The notes under the pieces are model-generated. The model searched no databases. It saw nothing but the letters and a program-made list of their open reading frames with translations, and had not been told where the DNA came from. The translations under genes were made by a program, and so were the position numbers. From contig CM057141.1 in assembly GCA_029964075.1 (NCBI GenBank), positions 2,728,001 to 2,792,000 of the forward strand: a DNA stretch of 64,000 nucleotides, written 5' to 3'. This stretch comes from Patiria pectinifera (lineage: Eukaryota; Echinodermata; Asteroidea; Valvatida; Asterinidae). The first letter of the stretch is position 1. Each line of letters starts with the position of its first letter. Positions 10,550-21,178 of the stretch are shown here, piece after piece.

Positions 10550-12489
10550 GTGTTTTACATGGTTTTTTTTTAAATTTTTTTTTACGAATCTGTTTAACTT
10601 TTTATACTTTTTTGATTAACTTTTTTGGTTCAATATGGAACCTTCGTTTTTCTTGCAGTGTATGCAATGGTGTTTATGTGGTTGTTTTTTTAAATACATG
10701 TACATGTAGAGATTAGAATAGACTTCGTTTTTATACCTTATTTATTTTATTTAATGACTTATAATGTTTACTTATATTTATTGAATTAATAATGTCTTGT
10801 TTGAAAGTATTTATGTTTCAATGTCATACTTTCCAATTTTATTTTTCTATGAAGATCTGTTCTGAATTTATGTGGTTTGAATTAAAAATGAAATTAATTG
10901 CTGTTAAATTGAGCAAGATGGCGTGAACGATGTCAAATATGAACATGAATAATTGGTTAAACTTTAATTTTAATTACTTTTGGTTAAAGCGCAATATGTT
11001 TCAATGGAAACAAATAATAAAAATTAATAATTAATTACACTTTTAAAGCGCATTTCAAAATAGCATATCAATGCGCTTTACAATGACAAACTGCTGCAAT
11101 ACAGATATTTTACCTGACAACTACAATGAAAATGTATACTTAACAGCATCACTGTATTAACAGATGATAAGTGGACAAACTTTATGAAATTGTCGAATGA
11201 TTGAAAACGCTGTCGAATGATTATAAACGATGGTAAACGATGGGTCCGAGTTGGTCATGCATGGGTCCGAGTTGGTCATGCATGGGTCCGAGTTGGTAGA
11301 GGGTCCGAGTTGGTTGTGGGTCCGAGTCTGTAGTGGGTCCGAGTTGGTAGTGGGTCCGAGTTGGTAGTGGAGCCGAGTTGGCGTGGGTCCGAGTTGGCTT
11401 GGGTCCGACTTGGTTTGGGTCCGAGTTGGTCCCCCCCTCCTTCAAAAAATGACTGTCGCGCACACGTCACTGAAAATATGACGTCTTCCTCTTTATTTAA
11501 CATGTTTAAGTTGGTACCTGATTTATCAATCTACGATCATGACGATGGGGTTATCCAGGTGAAAATGGCATTTTAATGTAGCACTCAGAGAAAATGATGG
11601 GGACAAGTTCCAAGTTGGCATCGCGCCGCGCGCCGCGGTCCCATATTTAAGTCGACGTCACGAAGTTATTTGAAGTCTTTACAAAATATAATTTGCACAC
11701 AAGACGCAGTATGACGGTCGGGATGCGCATGCATCATTTCATTTTTTGCAATCTAGGCTGAGGCATGCTAGGCCTACCAAATGTGGGCTGTTGCGTATTG
11801 AAGTCTTCGCAATCCTCGTCTCGGCGATAACTACCTACCTTTTAAAATATTAGAACACTTTAAACACAAACACCGACTCCAATTTTACGTGAATTTCCTG
11901 TATAAGCTAAAGAACACATACAAGTGTAAAATTTAAAGCACGTGTTTTAGCTATCTTGCTAACCGTCTGGTATCTGCATCAATTTGTATACTACATAAAC
12001 GAAAAATCGCGTTTACGAAGCACCAGCCTAGGGTTGTCGTTGCGCACGAAATCAACCTCGTGCCCCGTAGGTACGATCTTGCAGCGCCATGTTGTTTCCC
12101 ATCATGCCTTGCGCGATCGTAACCCCTGGAATTGTGTAATTTAAATATTACCAAAATACGGTACATTATAATTAGGGCTGCAGTTTATTGTTGTTTTACG
12201 TGCCGACGCCATCTTTAAAATGTTAAAAGTTGTGATTTTGAAGAATCAATCCTTTCAAACACAACGTTTGGACGTTGTGTTAATTAGCAAAGATTTGTAT
12301 TAAATGTACGTACCCCTTTGGTGCCTTTACAACCACAGATACAGGGGGTTTTTTTTGCGAAAAACGCGGCTGACATAATCCATATCGTACAGGCATGACA
12401 GGCATCGCGACTTTTGAATCATAATTTTTTTTTTCGTACGTGACGTTACGTGCAAAGCTAGCTAGAAGACGCACGTATCAAACATCACC

Positions 12490-12868
12490 TTAAAAGCTAA
12501 CCGGATGCTGGGGCTTACGGCTAAAACAACAAGCCTACATCTCTCTGGTCAGGCCACATCTAGAATACTGCTCCACTGTTTGGAATCCCCACCATCAAAC
12601 CACTATCAACCAGGTCGAAGCCATCCAGAAGAGAGCAGCTAGATTTGTGCTGAACATCTACCAGTGTACTTAGCCCAGGTTGGACGTCAGTTGCGTTGCG
12701 ACTGACCGTCGCGTTGTACACAACAGAGGAGTCCACTGGGCTACCAGCGTACTGAGAGTGTGAGCGCAATGCTACAAAACCTGCAGTGGGCTTCACTCCA
12801 ATCGAGAAGGGAAGCAGCCATCAAGATCATGCTATACAAAATATCCAATAATCTCATCGCAATTAATA
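12490..12868 (+). mobile_element. LINE fragment, C-terminal RT region
   Basis: Plus-strand translation gives QQAYISLVRPHLEYCSTVWN, then NQVEAIQKRAARFVLNIY, then further on QWASLQSRREAAIKIMLYK. This is the standard C-terminal block of many non-LTR reverse transcriptases (CR1/Jockey-like). There is a stop after NIYQCT, a frame change before QWASL, and an apparent internal deletion after KANRMLG, so it is dead. It breaks off at 12868 and resumes at about 13718. Confidence 0.75.
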
Positions 12869-13550
12869 GATATTAATAAATACCTTGGAGAGTTGATGGT
12901 TTCTGATTGGTCGAGACTCGATCACGTGGCCGGTCATTAACGGTGATAATGGACCGGCTTCAAAGATCAAGCGAATACATGGCCCCTGAACCAGCATTGA
13001 TCAAGCCCCGTTCAGCCCCATGCAAGCCAATGATTGGTCAAAATATAGTAACAGTCCTACGGTAGCTTTTAACAATTGAGCACTGCACATGCGCTCAACC
13101 CCCATCGCGTGAGACTGACGCGCGCGTACGCCCTACAGTTGCTAAGGATGCGTGCGTGCGCGCGCGTAAGGAAGTTTTGAAACGACATCGTACAGCAGTG
13201 CAGTATATACTGAGGATGTTTACGACGAAAGCGTAGATCCGATTTATTTTCTTTGAAACACTTCACCCACCGACATATTTACCTTTCCTAAACCGAGCAT
13301 CTTTGTAATTCCGGACACAAGGAATGTGTAAACGAGATTTCAGCTTCCTCCATCAGGTAAAGATATGAAAACATTGTTGTAATTTGTTTCGCTACGGCAG
13401 CAGTTTCTGTTGAGTTTACGTCGTTATAGCTGTTAAACTAAAATATGGCCCATGAACATGAACACAAAAAAGTCTGGAAATATCGCCGGAAAAAAGTCAC
13501 AAAATTGGAGCATTTTAACTGTTTATTTCGTCATAAAGGTATTTATTAAT
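12869..13550. mobile_element. DNA element with short inverted termini inserted in the LINE
   Basis: TTAATAAATACCTT at about 12872 and its complement AAGGTATTTATTAA ending at 13550 bound a 680-bp segment containing GATTGGTC-type motifs. It separates the two halves of the LINE fragment. The exact target duplication is unclear. Confidence 0.45.
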
Positions 13551-13717
13551 GGGAATAACAGTGTGATGATCCGGTCTTCACTGTGTGATAATGACCGGGT
13601 GTGGGGTTGACCGCTGTTAATGGACCTCGACTTCGTCTCGGTCCATTAACAGCGGTCACCCCCACACCCGGTCATTATCACGCAGTGAAGACCGGCTCCT
13701 CACACTGTTATTCCCTT
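13551..13717. repeat. Near-perfect foldback element, 167 bp
   Basis: Arms of about 76 bp: GGGAATAACAGTGTGATGAT at the left, TCACACTGTTATTCCC at the right, with a loop near TCGACTTCGTCTC. It lies at the junction where the LINE fragment resumes. Confidence 0.8.
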
Positions 13718-13929
13718 ATCAGTACCTGACCCCCACGACAGATACCAGACTTCGAAACTACCATCCGGAAAGATACCAGCTTCTCGATTCTCACAACCCA
13801 CTCCTCCAAGGACATCTATAAGTAGTCTCCTTCATGCCTACAGCAGTCCGGCTCTGGAATGCCCTTCCTGCAGACGTCATCACAGTTCCATCAGTGGACG
13901 TCTTCAGGGCACACATCTCTGCCAAGTAG
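13718..13929 (+). mobile_element. LINE fragment, distal part of the same copy
   Basis: Translation gives QYLTPTTDTRLRNYHPERYQ then SFMPTAVRLWNALPADVI, the usual last block of CR1/Jockey-like ORF2 proteins, ending with a stop at 13926-13928. One internal stop follows LLQGHL. It continues the fragment that ends at 12868. Confidence 0.75.
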
Positions 13930-14139
13930 CTCCAAGATTGGAGCTTTTTTTACTCGCACTTAAATTTTTCTTCTGCACAAACTTCCCCCTGCTTCACATG
14001 CCTCAGCGTTAACATCCAGAAGTGGACTTTGCTGAGTACCCGCGTAGATGTAGATGTAAGCACGCGAGCGCCCTATGGGCGCGCCCGGCGTGCAATCTTC
14101 GAAATGCCCGCGCAGTACGCTGTGAATAGCCATTCAGCG

Positions 14140-14252
14140 TCATTTACGTCATCATCACAGCCAGGGGTTAGTGTAAGGAACGAGCACGCGCCCCCCCTGG
14201 AGTCGAGGCTGGATCGGCTATCGCGAAGTTATTGTACTTTGTAGAAAGCAAA
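14140..14252 (+). promoter_or_regulatory. Candidate EMC4 promoter with CRE-like site
   Basis: CpG-rich sequence immediately upstream of the EMC4 start contains TTACGTCA at 14144-14151, a CREB/ATF-type site. No TATA box was seen. The site is a sequence match only. Confidence 0.35.
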
Positions 14253-17200
14253 ATGGCGAATCAAGGGACAGTTTCTCGTACTAGAAGACACAAATGGTCC
14301 ATAGATTTTACTTCACGGTAAGTGAAAACACTATTAATATATAATACACAAAAGTGTTTATCATCCTCAATTTATATGTATAAAACCTTTGATTGTTGGG
14401 GTTATAAATCGTTTATTTTATTGTAAAAAGGTGTTGTCCGGAAATTGGGCACAAAATTATGAACGTAGCCCAATGATGAATGCGCAGTGGCTATTGTTAC
14501 GGCAGCCGTAACGCAATTTTCAACTGCTTTCGTTACGCCATTGCAAAACCAACATTGCAAATCTATATCAACCAATAGTGTACCATCTGGTTCCCTGATT
14601 TGGCGATCATGAAGTGTAGGGCTCCTGTTTTGATCAAATTGATTGACACATGATCGAGCCAGATGCTTCTTAATCTTATTGCTCAAATATCACCTTTACA
14701 ATCAAAAGCAGACTTTTCTCAATTCTTATGGCACCCGTTTGGCAATTTTTGAACAGATTTTTGGAGTAGAAATCACGATTTTCCTACGCGGTTTGTGCCT
14801 TGCAATTCAGTGCGCCGTGCGTGCTCATGGTACATCACGCAGTGATCGCCATCTTTATTTTCGGGTCGCATGTTGTCGCCGCTCTGTAATCATTTTAATC
14901 GTCATTTTACCCCCAAATTTCCCTCAAAAAATCAAAACCCTGCCCTCTATCTATGACATAGGCCTACCTGTTTATTGAGATTGTCGCCAACTACAATGTA
15001 GTTTGGTAGGTCCAATAATTTTGAAGTGGATTTTGGTCCCTTATACTAGGAACCAGGCCCCTACACTATATGATCGCAAATAATTTAGGCAAATAGCGTC
15101 AGGATCTTTGGCTGTTAGAACCAGACTGAAACTAGCCCCATAAATGCGGCCAATTTTCTGGATAACCTCCGACTAATATAGGCCACAATGAACTCAATTT
15201 TATTTTATTTTTTTCACAAAAAGACTTTGCTTCTAATTTATTTATGCTTTGGAAGCACACTCACCTTTCTAGCAATGAAAAACAAATACCTGCTTTCTCA
15301 GGCGTCTACTTTTCATGTAATTTGCAGCACATCTTTTAGAGGCTTGTTTGTACACGTTTGAGTGTAAGTAACTTCCATTGGAAGTTACGACAAAGGTTAC
15401 ATACAAACTACAACATGTACAATGCATGCTGAACCTTTTGCTGTCAGTCGGTGTCATATGAAAATCTAGCCCAATAAATGTGGCCAAGTTACTGGACTAC
15501 CTCAGGCCACACTTGGATCATGTACCCAAACATGTAGAACTTTGTCAAGTTTTTATTTTCACATTTAGACTTTAAAGTGATGGAAAATTAGTCCCCCCCC
15601 CCCTGTTTCAGCCATCTATATTTCTTGTAATTTCCAGGTTTGTTTGCAAATATTAATGTATCTAAATTCAACACGAAATTACACGAAAAATAGACGTCTG
15701 AAAAAGGGGGACTAATTTTCTATCGCTTTCAAGAGGGTGAGTGTGCTTCTAAAGCAAACTACATGTACAAATAAAGTCTAGATGTGAAAATATAAACTTG
15801 ACAAAGTTCTACATGTTCGGGTACATGATCCAAGTGTGGCCTTTATTTACAGAGGTAGTCCAGTAAATTGGCCACATTTATGGGGCTAATAAAAATCTAG
15901 CCCCATAAATGTGGCTGTCATACTGGACTACCTCGGTAAGACCGCCACACACTGCCAATATGCCCTGTGCATGGACGGTCCCCTTGCTAGGGGAGCTGAA
16001 AATCAATTTGAAATCGCAATTATTTTGTCACTTTATACTCACACTGTGCCGTCTACAACCGCTTAATTGCAACAAAACGTTAAATTCTGCACCTTCAGAG
16101 GTCAAGTTATCTTGTAATTTTGGGTTGAATTTGGTCTGAATTTGGATGACTTTCGGCTGCCATTGTTCATGACAGCGTCATGCTGCAAATCGCGCCCTCA
16201 CTAGCTTGCATCAAATGTTGGCAAAGTGCATCGGTATGGCTGTTGCCTGTTGATTCACACTTTTGACCATTTGATTAAAAGTGGGCCCTGTGAGTGTGTG
16301 TTTCTAGTGAATCTGCATGGTTTTAACGTTCACTTGTTTTCCAGAATCAAAATGGACAGGCAATGTCAGCCTATTCCAGATTTACCCGCTCCTGTTGGTT
16401 ACTCTGAGAGAGCTCTGGCTGACGTTACTGTGCATGACACAGAGTCCAGTTTGGCTGTCAAGGTACAATTTTGTAAACTATTTTGCCGGTCTCAGCATTT
16501 GGTCAATGTAGTATGCGATATTTTGTGACATATATAGTGTATTAACCCTAACCACCCCAACCCTTTAAAATCCAACTGCATATTTTGTTTGAGTGAGTGA
16601 GAACTGCACTAGTAAACTGATTAGGCCAAAAAAAAATAGTTCTGCTTCCGATTACATGGCATTTGAAAATAGGGTAGGTAGGTAGGGAATTTTTTTTTTG
16701 GCCAATTTGTTTTGTGCACGACCATGTGGAGGCGTCTGTGAGTTGTCAAGGGTAAAAGGTAGAAATTGATGGTTTTCAGGGTTTTTTCCTCATTTTTCCC
16801 ATTAAAAAATTAGGGTAGGGGCTGTCAGAATAGGGTAGGTAGGGAAACCGGAAGCAGAACTATTTTCTTTTTTGGCCTTGGGCTTTCCATGGGGTCAGGC
16901 ATACCACCATTATTTCGAATTATTGGCTGCTTGACAATTATTCCGTTCTCGAGGGGTAAGCTGGTTCCCGCCCCACAATCAGTATCTATAATGTATGCAC
17001 CGGTAGTCAGCGCATCTGCTTGTCCCCAAAAACAAAAACCTTTTTTTACAGAGAGTTGCAGACGTCCAAAAATGAAGAAAGGGGTCTTTTTCAGTTGGAA
17101 TAAAACAGTTGAAATTCATTAACCCTTACCTTCCAAAATCCTCTTTGCAAAGTGGGGAATTTTGCAGGCTTGAGGCTATATGGCAAAAATTGTGTGGCTG

Positions 17201-20035
17201 ATTTTGGAAGAAAATTAGATTATAATTGAAATCCTAGATTATACTTGAAATCCTCTGCACTGCTCCGGGATGTCACTGGCTCTGCCTCCACATATTGCCA
17301 GTGATTGCTGGAGGATTTTGCAGGATTGAGGTTGCATACTAGCAAACATGTCAGAGGGAGTTAGGGTTAAAGTGTTGTTGCGTTATACGGACTTGGTGTA
17401 TTTTTCCCCTGCAGAAATACTGGGATGTAGCTCTTGGACCCTTGAAGCAATTACCCATGAACTTGTTCATCATGTACATGTCTGGTAACTCCATCTCCAT
17501 ATTCCCGATCATGATGGTAGGAATGATGGTCTGGCGCCCCATACAGGCCCTCCTTGCAGTCAAAACCAGTGAGTAGGCTTTGAATAGGGTGTGCGTTTAC
17601 AGGCAGTACGGAACCGGGTACCAGATTGAGAAAAAAAAACACGGGTACCCGTGAAGAAACCCAACTTGAAATTCAAATCTCGGAAGTTGCTGTTTAGATT
17701 GTTCATAAAGAGGTTGTGGAATGCTCGAAGACATTTCCGTCATTTTTCGGGTATATGTAGCCTAAGGTGTGATGAAATAAAGCCGACTATTGTTTCTGTC
17801 ATGAAATGAATACAAAAGGTACTTTTGAGAGCTGTTTTTCAGGTCCTGTTTCGACCCGAACGTGCAATTTGTGCAACAGTCGTCGTTGGGGGCAGCAAAC
17901 AAAACATAGTAAATCATGACGTAATAAACAGGACTCCCTATGCAGCGCAGTATAAACGAGTCCTGTTTATTACGTCACGATTTACTATGCTTTGTTTGCT
18001 GCCCCCAACGACGACTTTTACACAAATTTCACGTTCGGGTCGATACAGGATCTGAAAAACAGCTCTCAAAAGTACCTTTTGTACTCATTTCATGACAGAA
18101 ACAATAGTCGTTTTTATTTCATCACACCTTAGGCTACATATACCCGAAAAATGACGGAAATGACTTAGACCATTCCACAACCTCTTTAAAAGTCTGCACG
18201 ATTATAGTGCCACTTTGGTGAGCCAGTCACCCAATACAGCAAGATATACAAGCGTGAACCATGAGCTTTACAGCTTTACGGTGTAAATTGCAGCTTCCAT
18301 AAGCGTCATAAATGTGAATCCCATGTAGCCTGGTATTCCTTTTTGAAATCCTCCACATATAACATTCAAAACCTTTCTTTTTTATTGTCTGAGAAATTAC
18401 TTAATGATTTGTAAAGTTGGTTGCGGGTACCCGATTCCATAATCTGGAACCGGTTCCTGACAGTACCGGCCGGGAACTCGGGTACCCGGTTCCGATGCAC
18501 AGCCCTACATGTAGTTTTGAAACTCACAATAGACATTTATTTAAATATGTTTTATATGTTGGCTAGGTGAGTGTCCTCTATCACCCTAACAGTTTTTCTC
18601 TAGGCACTCTGCCAAATGCAACTTGGCTGAAATAAGAACCCTGATAAATGCAACCTATTGCAATGTTCAGTGGATTCTGTTGCATTGTGCAGTGAACACA
18701 TTGCACACCAGCCTTGGCACCAAGCAGCTACCCTGCTAAATGCAACCAAGTGCAAAAGTGGATTATGTTGTATTGCCTTAGACCTATGAGCAGTTACCCT
18801 GCTAAATGCAACAAGATGCAACAAAGGGACTTGAGTTGGCTTCTAAATGCAAAGAGTATGCAACAACTTTTTACCTTTGTTGCTTTCTGTTGCATGTAGC
18901 AGGGTTAGGGCTAATACACTGCTAATCCTTATCTTTTTGTTGATTTGATTTCATTCCAGCCTTTAAGATGTTAGATCCCAGCCCCCAGTCGTTGATCCAG
19001 AAGATAGTCTACTTCATGTCTAACCTATTGGGCATTGCATTAGCACTGTACAAGTGTTCTTCCATGGGTTTACTACCGACGCATTCATCAGATTGGCTGT
19101 CATTTCTGGAACCACAAGAGGTGAGAATGAAAGATTGCCATAAACAGTTATTGTATTAACCCTAACCGAACACAACCCATCAAAGTTCAACAGCAGGTTT
19201 GTGTTTAAATCTGATGGGATAGATACAGTTCCCCTAAACAGATGGTCTTTTACACTGGGGTTGGCATGCCTCCAGAAACTAAGTCCAACAGTGTGTGTGT
19301 ACAATTTCCCATGTGGGTGTTGGAATTTGCCTGAATGGGTATGGTTCCTAGTAAATTAGGCTGGGGAGTTAGGGTTAAGGCATTCTTTTAGAAATTGCCA
19401 GATTATCATACTAGTGCTCTACCAAGTGAGCTATCCAGCCCTATGTCGGCGGTTTCAAAATTTGTCAATATCTACAGGTTTATGGCTTCTGACCTTGAAC
19501 AACGACACATTGGGAACTCATCAACATAGGGCTCGACATCTCAGTGTGTAGAAGGCTCTAATCCTTCTTTTGTCCATTTTGCTGTTCAATTTTGAAGTTT
19601 TTGATGTTTGTACACACCTAGTCATGTAGCTTTAATATTTGATTATTTGTAACAGAAGCATTCTTGTTTAATCAGGTATCTTGCTTTTTTCTGACATTGG
19701 TGAATAGAAATGGTCGTAACTCCTTGTTGCGTATAGATTTTTCTGTGAAATTGTTCAGGATTTTCTTTTAGACGAACGTTTCCATCCTTATCTTATGTGT
19801 GGTTCAGCTAAGAGAGAAGAAGTTAACTACCAAAAGTCAACTTTATGCCAGAAACGAATTATATTTTTCCCATGTATATTAAACAAATATTTGAATATGT
19901 TGTAAAGGCGACAGTTGTGTTGCCAAAAGCCTTACTCTGAAAGAATTTCTTAAAATTCTAGTGTTAAAATAATGGTATTTTTTCTCTTTTCTTTCACAGA
20001 GAATGGAATACTCTGGAGGTGGCATCATTCTCTGA
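14253..20035 (+). CDS. EMC4: ER membrane protein complex subunit 4, complete spliced CDS (5 exons, 177 aa)
   Basis: Subunit of the ER membrane complex, which inserts tail-anchored and some multipass proteins into the ER membrane. Exons: 14253-14317, 16345-16462, 17415-17568, 18960-19120, 20000-20035. Every junction is GT/AG and the total is 534 nt including the TGA. Recognisable blocks: RRHKWSIDF near the N-terminus, [18 protein letters not shown] at 62-79, a first hydrophobic segment about 77-101 ([20 protein letters not shown]), the WRPIQAL motif, FKMLD, a second hydrophobic segment about 125-145, [13 protein letters not shown], and the conserved C-terminus [11 protein letters not shown]. 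Human EMC4 is 183 aa. The start is the only ATG in frame upstream of the conserved block and lies in CpG-rich DNA. Introns 2 and 3 are full of MITEs, including a 483-bp palindrome. The gene is divergent from neuroguidin. Confidence 0.95.
14603..15077. mobile_element. MITE with GCGATCATGAAGTGTAGGG termini
   Basis: Starts GCGATCATGAAGTGTAGGGC and ends CCCCTACACTATATGATCGC, 475 bp, in EMC4 intron 1. A rearranged relative lies in RPP40 intron 1 at 24179-24630. Confidence 0.7.
15120..15930. repeat. Nested palindromic MITEs with CTAGCCCCATAAATGTGGCC ends
   Basis: The terminal motif TAGCCCCATAAATG(T/C)GGCC occurs near 15130, 15468 and 15900 and inverted near 15880. From about 15467 to 15892 two arms of roughly 130 bp pair (GGATCATGTACCCAAACATG with CATGTTCGGGTACATGATCC). 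It is probably two related elements side by side in EMC4 intron 1. Confidence 0.65.
16542..17118. other. EMC4 intron 2, left part: telomere-like MITE end and a second MITE
   Basis: TTAACCCTAACCACCCCAAC at 16542 is one end of a TTAA-family MITE. From 16623 to 16878 a separate 256-bp element has termini AGGCCAAAAAAAAATAG and TTTTTTGGCCT, both followed inward by TTCTGCTTCCG; the element at 31721-32083 shares the AGGCCAAAAAA end. Confidence 0.55.
17119..17370. mobile_element. TTAA-flanked MITE with telomere-like termini
   Basis: Starts TTAACCCTTACC and ends GGAGTTAGGGTTAA, 252 bp, just before EMC4 exon 3. Confidence 0.6.
17585..18507. mobile_element. Outer MITE interrupted by a long palindrome
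   Basis: Left end TAGGGTGTGCG with CGGAACCGGGTACC inside; right end reads TAGGGCTGTGCATC then GGAACCGGGTACC on the opposite strand. TAGGG-type ends with a GTGC motif are hAT-like. The 483-bp palindrome at 17706-18188 lies inside. Confidence 0.5.
17706..18188. repeat. 483-bp near-perfect palindrome (foldback element) in EMC4 intron 3
   Basis: Begins TAAAGAGGTTGTGGAATG and ends CATTCCACAACCTCTTTA, with arms of about 235 bp that pair nearly throughout and a short centre near CTATGCAGCGCAGTATAA. TA at both ends is compatible with a TA target. Confidence 0.85.
18605..18905. repeat. Inverted copy of the TTGCATTTAGCAGG repeat
   Basis: Contains CCCTGCTAAATGCAAC units and the same GCCTTGGCACCAAGCAG and CAGTGGATTCTGTTGCATTG blocks as 4320-4640, on the other strand. 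It ends in CAGGGTTAGGGCTAA just before EMC4 exon 4. Confidence 0.7.
19156..19378. mobile_element. TTAA-flanked MITE with telomere-like termini
   Basis: Starts TTAACCCTAACC and ends GGGGAGTTAGGGTTAA, 223 bp, in EMC4 intron 4. Confidence 0.65.
19383..19475 (-). repeat. tRNA-derived SINE fragment
   Basis: GCTCTACCAAGTGAGCTATCC and CCCTATGTCGGCGGTTTC match the A-box half of the SINEs at 640-800 and 1885-2030. The B-box half is missing. Confidence 0.5.
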
Positions 20036-20582
20036 GCAATGCGGGCATCCAGATGTTTAAAAGTGTATGATTATATTTAATGAAGATGATTTGTGTCATT
20101 CAATAAGAATATGACATAACTACCTGGAAATTCATATTTTATTCTGTTTTGTTTCAAGTTCAGTCGTTGATACAAAGTGGGCCAGTTTGTTATATAAGAA
20201 TTTTGTATCAAGTGGAATGCCGATCCCATTTAGTGTGCACATTAATGCACGGTCGGGACCGAGGCTTTATGTTTGCCATAAACATAATTTGTATTAACAG
20301 AGTTTTTTTTAACGAAGGTCGACTGTTTGTCAATATTTGTCAACTACAAACTGATCTGCTGTACATCAGCTGGTCATAATTTGGTGTTGGAATACTTGTG
20401 ATTAATTATTGTTAAGTTTTTTGGAGACAAAATGGCTTAAAAGATGTGATGGTCTGCATCAGTCATGTGAATTTGCCAGTTAATAACTGCTGTGTGAAAT
20501 CACTACTTGCGATTGCCACTATTTCATTGTATAGATTTAGTAATAATTCACATTGTGTGATTCACCATATTATACATGAGCT

Positions 20583-20722
20583 AGTTAAGGTTTGCGGTAA
20601 CACCATGTAAAAATCTCTTTTGGGAAGATGTGTGGTTCTGAAAAGAACCAGTTGGTTGTCTTTCCAGAACCACACATCTTCTCAAAAGAGATTTCTACAT
20701 GGTGTTACCGCAAACCTTAACT
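20583..20722. repeat. 140-bp foldback element
   Basis: AGTTAAGGTTTGCGGTAACA and TGTTACCGCAAACCTTAACT are the ends of arms of about 58 bp with near-perfect pairing, around a loop containing GAACCAGTTGGTTG. Confidence 0.85.
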
Positions 20723-21178
20723 ACATGTAGTTCATACCACTACCATGCAAAGTTTCAAATCTTACATATTGCTGTGTATATATACATGTAGTAATCCTCA
20801 TTCTTTTATTTATCAGTCCCTGTTCATTCTGCATGAACTAACCCAAATTACTGTTTCAAAACTAAAAACCTGTTGCTCTGTTGAGGACGGCCAGTCCAAT
20901 AAACCACATGTATCAATCAGTTTGTTTCAAAAAGATGTTTGACTTCTTCCCTGAACAACATGACTGAGAGTTGACAGGGGAGCGCGTTCAGATTGCATGG
21001 GTATTTTTTTGGTATTTTTTTAACCCACACCTCCCTGGTTGCTGCTCCACTGACAATATCTTTCCCTGTACAATTCCCCCGACGCACATTTTTTTCTTTA
21101 CTGGTCTGCCAAACCGGCCTTAATGAGTTTTGCTTTTGTGGTGGGGGTTGGGGGCGGGAGTGGTGGGGTAGTAGGAAT

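Larger units (their letters stand above)
9542..11431. mobile_element. TU/foldback-like element with inverted minisatellite arms (unit AACTCGGACCCA...)
   Basis: The left arm (9542-9730) is a tandem array of 16-17-bp units such as AACTCGGACCCACTACC. The right arm (11241-11431) is the same array in inverse orientation. The outermost 32 bp of the arms agree almost base for base. The 1.5-kb interior is AT-rich and carries a Penelope-like remnant. Long inverted repeats built from short tandem repeats are the hallmark of the sea urchin TU and Drosophila FB elements. No target duplication was found. Confidence 0.65.
8815..14252. other. Intergenic region between divergent NGDN and EMC4
   Basis: No conserved coding exon was recognised. 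It holds the minisatellite-armed element at 9542-11431, a LINE fragment with insertions at 12490-13929, and CpG-rich DNA near 11600-12200 and 14040-14240. The second CpG patch fits the EMC4 promoter. The first could hold an untranslated first exon of neuroguidin: an ATGGCGCTGCAAGATC stretch near 12090 on the minus strand sits in promoter-like DNA but is out of phase with the 8811 start. Confidence 0.5.
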
